From positions 372,001 to 436,000 of the forward strand of contig JBAIAA010000875.1 of NCBI GenBank assembly GCA_037893245.1: 64,000 nt of DNA, written 5' to 3'. Below the pieces are notes generated by a model, which made no database searches, was not told the DNA's origin, and worked only from the letters and a program-made list of their open reading frames with translations. Below are positions 53,145 to 62,623 of this stretch, one piece after another (position 1 is the stretch's first letter; each line of letters begins with the position of its first letter). The position numbers and the translations under genes were made by a program. Source of the DNA: Crossaster papposus (Eukaryota; Echinodermata; Asteroidea; Velatida; Solasteridae).

Positions 53145-53790
53145 AATCGGTACAACATAATTTAATGTTGCCGCCCAAGTTCTCTATCAGGGCATACTTA
53201 TTCATAGAGTAATGTATAACGGCATATATTACAATGTTCGTCTTAGTCACAAAGTAACCACTTATAGGTATAACCTGTTAGTCATTTTAAGTACTGTCGT
53301 GCACATTCGAATGTAAACTTCGAAGTCACAGACCGTCGTGTCATTAAAAGTGGTCAGTGACGTGCAGCCAGTAACCTGACAGTTGCCTGTGAGCTTCGCC
53401 CTGTTATCTCAAGTACAACGGTAAGCAGGTTTTTTCACCGTCAATCCCTGACAAAACGAAAACCCCCAAATGAAAAAAAAGAAAAAAAGTCACGAAAATC
53501 GACGCACTGCCACGACGATCAATATTGTCATTACTCTTAAGAAAACCGCGGGAACCTTGAGCGCTCGTCCCTTTCGCTCAGCGGGAAAATTAATCAGCGC
53601 TGAGCCGTGAAAGAATCGCACAAAACGCGCGCGCCGAGAAGAAAGCAGTAAAGGCGGCAGTATATCTTTTTAAGGTATAGGGACAGGTATATAGGAAATT
53701 GCACATGTAAACAAAGCGTGACGTCATTAGGTCTTAGGACGATTGAAATTGCGACTCGGCAAATTTTGAACATACAGCATTCATATTTTG
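53145..53790. other. Unassigned stretch
   Basis: About 650 bases, nothing recognised. An A-rich run (GAAAAAAAAGAAAAAAAG) is near 53471. Confidence 0.3.
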
Positions 53791-53792
53791 AG

Positions 53793-53837
53793 CACTTTTG
53801 CTGCTTCAAACGATAATAATATAAATGCACAACTGAC
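53793..53837. repeat. Fragment shared with the tail of the 36.6-42.1-kb duplication
   Basis: ACTTTTGCTGCTTCAAACGA, then ATAAATGCACAACTGAC, nearly matches AGCTTTTGCTGCTTCAAACGA and AAGTGCAAAACTGAC at about 38943 and 42006 (second copy AACAGTTTAAAACTGAC). About 45 bases are shared, suggesting the tail contains a dispersed repeat. Confidence 0.55.
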
Positions 53838-53839
53838 GA

Positions 53840-54300
53840 CACGTACACGTGATCAACGATCCACCATTCAAATGACGAGGATTTATTCAGGTGTTGTAAT
53901 AATCATTACCGTTATTATTTGGGTCATATTTCTTTAACCCGATCCCTCCTTCCCTCCCCCTTCTCCCACCCCGATATCGTCGTCTAGCTCCACGGTGCAT
54001 GTTTAAACCGCGACGATCGTAAACTCGTAAAAAAACCTATTAAATCAATTAAAGAGCAATCTATTTCAATCAGAAGTCGTTCGGGTTCTCGCCTCTGCAG
54101 TTCGAGCGCTTTTCATTGAACCGTGTGGTAAGGGATGCCGGTGGCATTTGAGACTTAAAGCCGGTCGCACCGGATAGTACGGAGCCTAACGTCGATCGGT
54201 CGAAGTATAGGGCTGAATAAGTGGCATGCTAAACCGGCGGAGTGCTGCACCAGAGGGACCAGACGACCAGACTTAAGCATTTTCATCCATCTCTCCGCCT
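53840..54300. other. Unassigned stretch
   Basis: About 460 bases upstream of the LINE fragment. No reverse-transcriptase motifs are visible in any frame, consistent with 5' truncation of the LINE at or near 54316. Confidence 0.4.
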
Positions 54301-54315
54301 TAAAAAGTTCGACAC

Positions 54316-54726
54316 GTGAGGGGTTTTGACTGTTTAGATCTCTTCGTAATACTCGCCAACTTGTACAATATCCTGATAATCCTACTTACATTCAGCTCTT
54401 TGAACTTTTCAACTTACCCACTTCATCATAGGAGAACCGTTAACGACTGCTCATTAATGTATAAACATATTCACAATCACTTCAGTCTAACATATGTCAA
54501 CCCATTTACTCTTAATGTCCCTAATCGGCGTACTAGGTCAGCTCCTGAACACATTTTGCATGTTCCATGGAGTCGGGTTGAGGCGACTAAACGAGGTTTT
54601 ATCTCAAGAATTAGTCGTCTGCCTACAACCAACTTCATGAAAGATGCGATGTGTTTGGAGCCTCAACGCTAAATTGTCTTCGTAGTCAAGTATACAAAGC
54701 TTTGAAGTGTGATTATCCAGTTTAAG
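54316..54726 (+). pseudogene. C-terminal remnant of a LINE ORF2 (reverse transcriptase)
   Basis: The open frame 54316-54672 encodes the typical end of non-LTR reverse transcriptases of the Jockey/CR1 type. It has a leucine-rich lead, then LHHRRTVNDCSLMYKHIHNH ('RR..D..lmYKi..n'), then NPFTLNVPNRRTRSAPEHI and a 'GFISRISRLPTTNF' segment that stands for the usual 'f..R....wN.LP' motif. It stops at 54672, but in another frame the next bases read NCLRSQVYKALKCD before a stop at about 54726, so a frameshift near 54660 has broken the terminus. The catalytic RT core and endonuclease are absent. Confidence 0.8.
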
Positions 54727-54998
54727 TCTATTGTCGAATTTTAAAACTCATGATACACTCACTGTAGGTTGTTAATTTGTTACATGTATGTACATAATCT
54801 TTTTCTAGTTGTTTGGTTTTACTGTCTTAATGTTTGGTGTAATTAAATATTTTAATCTGTAGCAAATATTTTATTCATTTTGATACCAAATTCTACTTTG
54901 TTTTCAATTTTGATTTTTAACTGATGTCTGTAAGTGGCGGTTCACCGCTGTTGGTTTTTTAGGAATAAATAAATAAATAAATACAAATAAATAAAATG
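54316..54998 (+). mobile_element. 5'-truncated LINE with (AATA)n tail
   Basis: The ORF2 remnant is followed by about 235 bases of 3' UTR, ending GCGGTTCACCGCTGTTGG, TTTTTTAGG and then an AATAAATAAATAAATAAATA microsatellite tail (54963-54996). A short simple-repeat 3' tail of this kind is usual for CR1/L2/Jockey-like LINEs. The tail abuts the outer end of a family C element at about 55000. Truncation at the 5' side is the usual product of target-primed reverse transcription. Confidence 0.8.
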
Positions 54999-54999
54999 C

Positions 55000-55636
55000 A
55001 TGATTCACGAGTTTATGGGCTTTATTTTTTTGGAATTTGCGAATAGAAATGAAAGCGATGGCTTAACATTAATTACAAATTAATACCAGTCTTCTCTGAT
55101 GAATAATTCAAATTGTTGTGATTAAAAATACCATAACAGGGATCGTATATCCGTTTGGTAATTACTCCAATGGCAGCTTTGGATCGTATAATGCATTTTT
55201 AGAAACATTTCACATCAAAGTACTGCGGTTATAGAAAAAGATATCACTTTTTATCCCGAACAATTTGAATCTGAGAAGCGTTACTGCAGTGACGTTTCTC
55301 ATATTGTGTATTACAATGCAGATTATTCTTCCTGCGTGGACATAACCGCTCCAGATTTTCGGCCATATCTCAAAATCGCTACCACCTTTTGAAATGAAAT
55401 TTTTACAGGTTAGTTTTATGGTATATATCTATAACTATATAGGATTGAAACAAACAGTAGGTTCCAATTACCAAACGTTTACGATCCCTTTAATGATTTA
55501 TGCCATAACAAAAATATTAAAAGGCAGTCTAGAATGCAAAAATAGTCTGGCACCATCATATTCAACAGGCCACAATTTATCAAATACATCCAGGAAACAC
55601 GACCAAAATGGCTTCCTCGCGAATAAGGTTCACTGA
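55000..55636 (-). mobile_element. Family C MITE split by a family A insertion
   Basis: Read on the minus strand from 55636, GTGAACCTTATTCGCGAGG, GATGGTGCCAGACTATTTTTG (in part: GGTGCCAGACTATTTTTG), then after a gap GGTATTAATTTGTAATTAATG and ACTCGTGAATCATGC follow the order of the uninterrupted copy at 18590-18841. The gap is exactly the family A element at 55138-55493. GTTATGG occurs on both sides of it. Confidence 0.75.
55138..55493 (+). mobile_element. Family A MITE, copy 3 (nested in family C)
   Basis: 356 bp, starting GGGATCGTATATCCGTTTGG and ending AACGTTTACGATCCCTTTAA. The left TTAA is absent (ACAGGG), while the right TTAA is at 55490-55493. The body agrees with copy 1 (GAATCTGAGAAGCGTTACTGC; in part AATCTGAGAAGCGTTACTGC). 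The short segment TTACTTGGTAAGAAGTACAG of copy 1 is missing. Confidence 0.85.
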
Positions 55637-55639
55637 CAC

Positions 55640-56640
55640 GAATTGGTATAATCGATTACTGGGCGGCACGGAAATATGTACCTGTTTGTCATTCGACTGC
55701 TAACTGAATGCATTGTTAACCATTACTCATCATTAATACCTGATATAACGACTTGTCGTCGTCGTGTACTAATGCTTTTCAATAAAATCTCCACTCAACG
55801 TTGGTTACGTACTCTATGATTGAAACTGGCGTGTCGGAATCATGAGGGGAAAAAAGATATGAAACTCGCCTATAAATAATATTCAAAAGGAGTTTCCGTT
55901 GACAATTCATATTTAATATCGTTTCATCGACGTATTTTAGTCTTGGTAGAAACTCCAGCTTTTGCGATACAAAAGCCGTAAAAACCGTTAAAAAAAACCG
56001 TAAAAAACGTACTATAAACTGCGCCGAAATTTATATGGAATATTTTAACATGAACTGGAGTCTATAGTTTGACACATACAGCTGCATTTCGTACGCCATT
56101 TTTGAAGCATTCTTTTTAATATTATGACACTTGAAATTATGCTGATTCGGCATTTTTAGATGACTATTTGCTCAAACGTATTTGCCGCATCCGGGAGCCG
56201 CAATTATAACGACCGGTGTATTACCATAGCAACAAATTGTTAGCTTTTCCTTGACACCCTACCTTCCCGGTTGATTGTTGTGTGTCTTTGTCGTATAATG
56301 CGTCAGTCGTCGGTCTTGGCTGTATAGTTACGTGTTAACATAAAATGTAAGGTCGGGTTTCGGTAATTATTGTTACCCCCCTGACATGGATTTTACCACG
56401 AGCACAGCAATAATGTGGGGCAGACTGGCCTATAGCTATGTGCTTGATTATTAAAAGGCACGGTTTCGATCTCTTCTCAAAAGCACACAAAAACATTGTG
56501 TTAAATCAGTTGTTGAATCAGAAAAAGAAAAATGTTAAGAACAAAAATGGCGCATACAATAAATTCAACACACAAGGGAGTTTTTGTGTAATTTAGGGAA
56601 TACAATTCTAATGACATGCAGAGAAACAAGGATGTTTCTC
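55640..56640. other. Unassigned 1-kb stretch
   Basis: No gene recognised. AACCGTTAAAAAAAACCGTA words near 55982 form a very short tandem motif. Confidence 0.35.
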
Positions 56641-56649
56641 GAACCACGA

Positions 56650-57010
56650 GTCTCGCCTACTTTCGAGATTACCCTATTTTACAACTTGACCTCAAATGAC
56701 CTTTGACCTCAGTATGTGACCTTTGATATCACAATCACATATAAGTTTCTATATCTAGAATGGAAATTGGATTGAACGTTTTCAAAGGAGACCATTTTTA
56801 CAATTCCAACCTTTTTTAAACAACTTTTTACACCTTAAATGATCTCTGGGATCAGTATTTGATCTTTGACACGACCTTTATGTACATGTTACAATAATGC
56901 ATGACCCAAATTGGACTTCAACTTGACATCAAATGACCCTTGACATCAGTACTTCATACCACGGTTGTTAAAGGCCTTTAACACAACCACGATATGAAGG
57001 TCACACTATC
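56650..57010. repeat. TGACCT-rich repeat with DR1-type half-sites
   Basis: TGACCT occurs at 56687, 56697, 56704 and 56717, and TGACC/TGACATC variants go on to about 56950. TGACCTTTGACCT (56697-56709) is, on the minus strand, AGGTCAAAGGTCA, an exact DR1 arrangement as bound by HNF4/RXR-type nuclear receptors. The words CTTGACCTCAAATGACC and CTTGACATCAAATGACC show an irregular long-range repetition, so this is probably part of a dispersed repeat. Regulatory use is only a possibility. Confidence 0.5.
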
Positions 57011-58665
57011 GCATCGATGACCCAGGGGTTTAATTGAAATTGTGCTTCAACTTTGCATATAAGACCAATTTTTCGAATCATTTACCAAAATGACAAACAC
57101 ATGTATACAAGTGTGAACATTCCCTTGAATTCGTGTAGTTAAGAATCCTGGACCAAATTTCACCAAAAGACCCATTTTCCTCACACTATTAAAAACTTTT
57201 CAACCGACATTTGTGACTGCGAAACCCTAAAGTGTTCCTCTTCACTTTCCCCAAATATAACCCTAACCAATTTAAAAGCTCTAGACTTCTATAGCCCTTT
57301 ATCAAAAAGGTAAAAACCTTGTGTGGACGTTGCCTAGTCCGCACAAGGTTTTCAGTTTGTGTATTCTGTGGACATATTTTGATTGCAACAGCGTTTTCAC
57401 ACAATTCCACACGGCGTTTGCAAGGTTGATACACAACTACCGACACACAAGTGCGTACATAGAAATAGTGATTGTATAGTCTTTTTCTGAACTTCATTCA
57501 GTCGAGAGCGAAAAGTAAGAAAATGCACTTGATACCTAAATTCAAAGGTTGCCCTTCTGCTTCAATATGGTTTGCAATGACGTTTTGATTCATCATTCTG
57601 GCTCGTCCCAGATTCGGCTAGGTCAAACATTAAGCTCAGGAAGGCATTCATTAGACGCTGCAGTGCAAACATGGTCGAACGGTTCAGTGGCGTCCCAGCG
57701 AGAACGAGAAAAACAAATTCACGTTTTTTTCTCTCGTTCTATAGTGACGCAAATTGGTTAACTCGATTCAAGACGTGATGACCGCACTCGACCATGCATG
57801 CACAAGTCATCCCGACCGTCCCACGTGGAGACACGAATAATGACAAGTAATGGAAAATGTCTGGGCTGGTCTGTCTACAAACAATAATTTACTCAATGCT
57901 TGAAGAAAAAACCTAGTTTCCCTTTCCCCCCCAAACATCCTCATACATTATCTGAAGAGGGTGAAGCGTAGTTCATTATGTTAAACGTCGTGAGGAATAT
58001 TGCTGTCAAAAAGGTCTGTCTTGTTCTGTCATTGTTCTGTGTCGTCGTGTCCTAAAAAACCCGTTACATACGGAGATAGTGTTATTTGCTCTTCGGAATC
58101 AGCAATGTTCGCTCGATTCAGGGTAAACAACTAAATGGTATTTTAATGGGACGATAACCACGGATCTAGTCTGGGCATCAGACATTATACCCGTACAAGA
58201 TAACGTCCGATATATCTGGATGTGTTAATTTTATGGTAAACACTTAAACAGAGAGAGAGAAACCAATGACAACCCTAACCCTAGCCTCACCAGGGCCAAA
58301 TATTTGATTTTGAAAGTATGGACAAATACCCATAGGTTGACGCAATATAGGAAAGCGCCTGCTGAATGGGCAGAATCTTAAGGCCAACACGCAGAGGCTT
58401 GTTTTGCCTAATCACTGAACTTGCCCGTACATCATAGACGCTCATGCATCAAATCACAAGTAGAAGCTTCGTTTTGTGAAACCCGTCAAATAGCTTTTCC
58501 ACATCTCTATACCCTAAAACGTGTCCTGTCACCCTCCCTGTGATGGATTAAGAATTCCATTTTCGCCAGTCCAGAAGCTTGTTTGCCGTTCGGTCGCAAA
58601 CCGTCAAGTGTACGTTTTGGTAAATGTCCCGCCAACAGAAAAAAACAAACACATACAGAATGTCC
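57011..58665. other. Unassigned 1.65-kb stretch
   Basis: Open frames of 60-102 codons occur without recognised domains. AAACCTTGTGTGGAC (57309) and CCGCACAAGGTTTTC (57339) are inverse words forming a 12-base stem. The rest is unique-looking. Confidence 0.35.
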
Positions 58666-58886
58666 TTGACCCCTTGACGACGGTATTACCGGCGTCCAGC
58701 TTCACCCTGCACAGGATTATACGCATGATTGCACAGCAGCGTTTGTCCAATAGCTGTACTGCACAATGGACCGAGCGTGCAGCTGCCACACAGGCCGTGT
58801 TTGACGGCATATAGCACCGCTGCGCAAAGTATTTCGGCTGGATAGTGGGCCGCGGCTATAGCCGCTTCCCGTCGTCAAGGGGTTAA
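58666..58886. mobile_element. 221-bp MITE with CCCCTTGACGACGG ends
   Basis: TTGACCCCTTGACGACGG on the left and CGTCGTCAAGGGGTTAA on the right form TIRs of about 18 bases. The right edge is TTAA and the left TTGA, one base from TTAA. A TTAA target with CCC at the element end is the arrangement of piggyBac-type transposons. The interior has no protein; GGCCGCGGCTATAGCCGC near 58848 is a small hairpin. Confidence 0.72.
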
Positions 58887-58889
58887 AAA

Positions 58890-59305
58890 AGGTGACATTT
58901 AGCATTCCAACAATCAGTTATGCGTTTCGGTCTGGTCTCGTCACGTCGGTATCGGTCCGTTACGGAAGGTAGGGTTGCCATAGTAAACACTATCCAACAA
59001 TATAACATCACGGCGTCTTCTTTAAAAAAAAATGTATTTATGCCACTGGCGGTCGCTGCCTTCTGTTAATTGTCTATTATCGTCTAATTTTAGGCTACCA
59101 GTGGTTTTTTTAAACCACCCACTATATATTTTAACCGGGTCATTATAATACGTGTCAGTCCGTGCCTATATTTAGTATAAGTACAGCGAACCGCGCATAC
59201 ACAGGTTCAGACGGCCATTAGTATATCCTTTGATGGTCTAAGCAATCACAATCAAAATTCAATTTTCAATTTCAGTACTGGGAAGAATAAAGCCGGGAGA
59301 TCCAA
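58890..59305. other. Unassigned stretch
   Basis: About 415 bases, nothing recognised. Confidence 0.3.
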
Positions 59306-59887
59306 ATGGATTTTCAATTCCCCCAATTAGGCTACCCACCGCATTTTTTTTGTATACCTTCTCTTTTGGCGTGCCAAGGCAAGAAGCGTGCACGCGGCGA
59401 GTCTACAGTCATAGCGCATTTTGCGTCGGTATACAGACTCGGAGTTGTATCGAAGCTTAGAATCGAAGAGAGCAATACGGTGTATATACGGTGTTCTCCC
59501 GTTATTTTTAGAGACAGGCGAGATCAGCTTAGTAAACGACCTCCCAGGGCAATACTACAGGTTTGCATTAATAACTTCTCCTTCGGTAGCACTGTGTTAG
59601 GTACTTCACTACACACAGCGTCCTTACCCATGGGGTTGTACCGCACACGCGTCGCAGTTTCGAACGCGGACGAGCCATATTTTATTCGGCACATTGTGCT
59701 TCAGTTTTCATTAGGCACTAACTCCGTCGAGAGAGTGGTTGTACCGGCACACCCAATATATCGACTCGGCTTACATTACCCGCCATGGAGATCTTATTAT
59801 AAACGGGGAAGCCGGGAAGGGGAAGAAAACCCCCAGGGGTTGTATACGGCAACCTTCCAAATTTCTGGATTGTGTGACCTACACTGA
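59306..59887 (+). other. 193-codon open frame of unknown meaning
   Basis: The longest open frame of the window not lying in a repeat. The translation starts MDFQFPQLGYPPHFFCIPS and contains no signal peptide, membrane segment or domain I recognise. By rough reasoning a frame this long is unlikely but not excluded in 64 kb of such composition, and the region has somewhat higher GC. An acceptor-like TTTTCAATTTCAG lies at 59261-59273, about 30 bases before the ATG. It could be an exon, a decayed element or chance. Confidence 0.18.
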
Positions 59888-59889
59888 CC

Positions 59890-62385
59890 TCACTAAGTAC
59901 CCTCACCCAAACTCCAGGATTTTGTTTATTGTGTGGACCTATAAACGATTGATAACAAAAATACGGTTTATCAACGTGGTCGAGAAGGTTGCACAATTTA
60001 CTGTGTACAAAATATACGGTGCTAATACCATCCATAAACAGGATATTGTTGGAATCTTTCACGTGGTTGGTTCCTAGTAAGGACCGTTTTAATATCAGGA
60101 GTCGGATGTCTAGTCCTCAGCTAGCGGCGGGGCGGGACCTTTTGCGTGAAACATTATCCCCGATCAAGCCCCTCATGATCCGGGATGCGTGTCGCGGTTA
60201 AACCCTGACATTTTCGGACTCACAACGATTGCATAAACACCCGCCTGCAGGCACACGTACAACAGGACCACTAGCTGAATTATGTCTACCTCATTTCTTC
60301 CCGGTCCGTTCTTATTAATCTCGTGTTATGGTACACTTTGTATTTCCAATAGGTAGCCAATTTTGGGTTTAACAAGGTAAGTTCCTTTTTATGCGGTCAG
60401 GGAAATCGGTGAGCCGTGTGTATCAAAGCTGAGTCAGTACCCGGGAGCAAGAATGGATATAGGTCGAGCAAGATAGTCTAAACTCGCGGACAGCCGTTGG
60501 CACTTACATAGTGTCTTACACCCTACCTGGTGTCTCAGAGAATTGAAGTGTAAAACCTCAATTTCCTCTTTCTGTCGAAAATGCAAACCATGCAACGTAT
60601 AACACAAAACAAAGCATGTCTCTGTTTTATCTTTGTGTGTATGCGTGCATATCTCTGTTTTATCTTTGTATGTATGTGTGCATTTGCCGCGGACACCGGC
60701 AGCCTGACAGCATTCATATTTGCCAAGGGTACCGGCAGAGATCCGAGCAGACAGTGACGAGACCGGATTAAAAATAAACGTAAATAGGAGCGATTAAATA
60801 GCAAAAAAACATTTACTAATAACTTATATCTCGTGCAACGGTATACAGATCCGAACAAAGATAGGTTCTATCTATATCGATTGAGGGTGCTGTTCTTTTC
60901 ACGCGTAGCATTAAACTTGCCAAAGTGCTTTGATCGCTGTAATCCGCCCGTTCGGTTTCCAACATGCACATTTTGAACGGGCACTGCACTAGCACAGCCA
61001 AACAAGGTTATAAAAGTGAAACGATTCGCCGAGAACATGAAACTAGACGCGAAATCAGTAAATCTTCTGATGTAACCGATGGGTCATATCGAACCCAAGC
61101 ACACTGACAATCGACTGGCGTTTTTTTAAAGACTGGACATGAGTATATTAATAAAACAGCCTTTATAATATATGGCATTTTGTTGGCCACAGTGGAACGA
61201 AATTATCGCACCTACATTCGCTAGCTTTAGCCTGCCTCTTTATTTTCTCGTTTTATGTATATGTAGAATTATTGTGTTGAAAAAACCTTTAAAGTATTTT
61301 ACACAACATGAATATAACTTAATCATGGTGAATCTCACTTTCAGACAGTTCAGCCATCCCTATTAGTCGAGAGCTCGTCATGTATGGGTGATTTTAAACC
61401 GCGGATAAAACACCAATTGGTTTTAAACACTTTTCGGTGTCACATTACATTTAGATTCTTATGAAGTTTGGTCCACATGACCCTGTTATTGGTTGAAAGC
61501 CTCACGTGACATGTGCAGTGCTACCAATTAATCCACATTTCATAGTCCGAAATACACACTTCACCGGTGCCGCTGCATGCGTTCTTCGCCACAATACCCC
61601 ACACCATACCGAGCAGATAACGCGCGCGTCAATCTCCATAAAAGGATATTTTGTTGAAGTACCGCGTAAGGCACATAGCTAGAGGGGTGTTTCACAAAAC
61701 ATGAAGTAACATTGATTTTGGTTAAACTTGATTTGACTTTCTGATCGAAAGGTATTGATAAAGGAAAGAAATCATGAGTTGGCGAGTTTTATTCAAGTAC
61801 GTTTAAAACCAACCAGCACACACATTGCCGACCCTTATTCGTATATTATTAACTTAGTAGTAGTATTCCCTTATTAACACCAACTGAAGATTCTTTATTA
61901 ATTTTTAACTTCTCTCCTCAAATTTGAAGATTCAATTCAAATCGAACGCCCACACTAACGGCAACCCCGTAACATTTTAGCTAATTCAAATAAACGGTTG
62001 TGTAATTTTATTGCATTCAGTAATGTTACACTATCGTCCGTGAAATTGCACGTTGTTTCCCGTATATATAAAAAATAAATAAACAAATTTCCGTCGACCA
62101 GCGATTAAAAAAATGAACAATTCGCAAGAATGACACGTCCGAAATTTTACGAAAATGGTGAAGATAACGTGCGCAAGACATCTCAAAACTATAGTATGGG
62201 GAAACATTAATGTCATCTTTCATGTTCAAAATTTCATTAACGTGTTTGTGTAGCCTACTTATTGAAATACAATTTTCATTCCTCACTAAATTAGATTCTA
62301 TATCGACAAGACTGTAGTGGTAAATTACAAGCCGAACGCATCTGTCGGATATTTGTTTTCTTCGTGTTGATTACGGTTTAACTAC
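59890..62385. other. Unassigned 2.5-kb stretch
   Basis: Short frames on both strands, none recognised. The only structure seen is the small tandem duplication at 60614-60684. Confidence 0.35.
60614..60684. repeat. Two tandem units of about 36 bp
   Basis: ATGTCTCTGTTTTATCTTTG with GTGTATGCGTGCAT is followed by ATATCTCTGTTTTATCTTTG with TATGTATGTGTGCAT. Confidence 0.88.
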
Positions 62386-62623
62386 TGGGGCCAATTTTTT
62401 AAAACATGTAAGCACAACAAATTGCTTAACAAAAAAATCTTGCTCAGTCAAAACAGGTTACCGGCCAAAACTCTATGTGCTGTTCAAGCAAAAAACAACT
62501 GAAAACCAGTCACAAACAATATACATCACCTACAAATTGGTTTGGTAACCCTGTTTTTGCCAAGAAAAAAATTGTCAGACTAAGCAAATTGTTGTGCTTT
62601 GTAGCTTCATGAAATTGGCCCCA
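62386..62623. mobile_element. 238-bp MITE with TGGGGCCAATTT ends
   Basis: TGGGGCCAATTTTTTAAAAC on the left is opposed by GCTTCATGAAATTGGCCCCA on the right. Deeper, AAGCACAACAAATTGCTTA faces TAAGCAAATTGTTGTGCTTT. Inverted arms extend for about 65 bases with mismatches. End motifs of the form TGGGGCCAATTTCATGAA are, from memory, found in MITEs of many aquatic animals. No protein is encoded. Confidence 0.78.
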
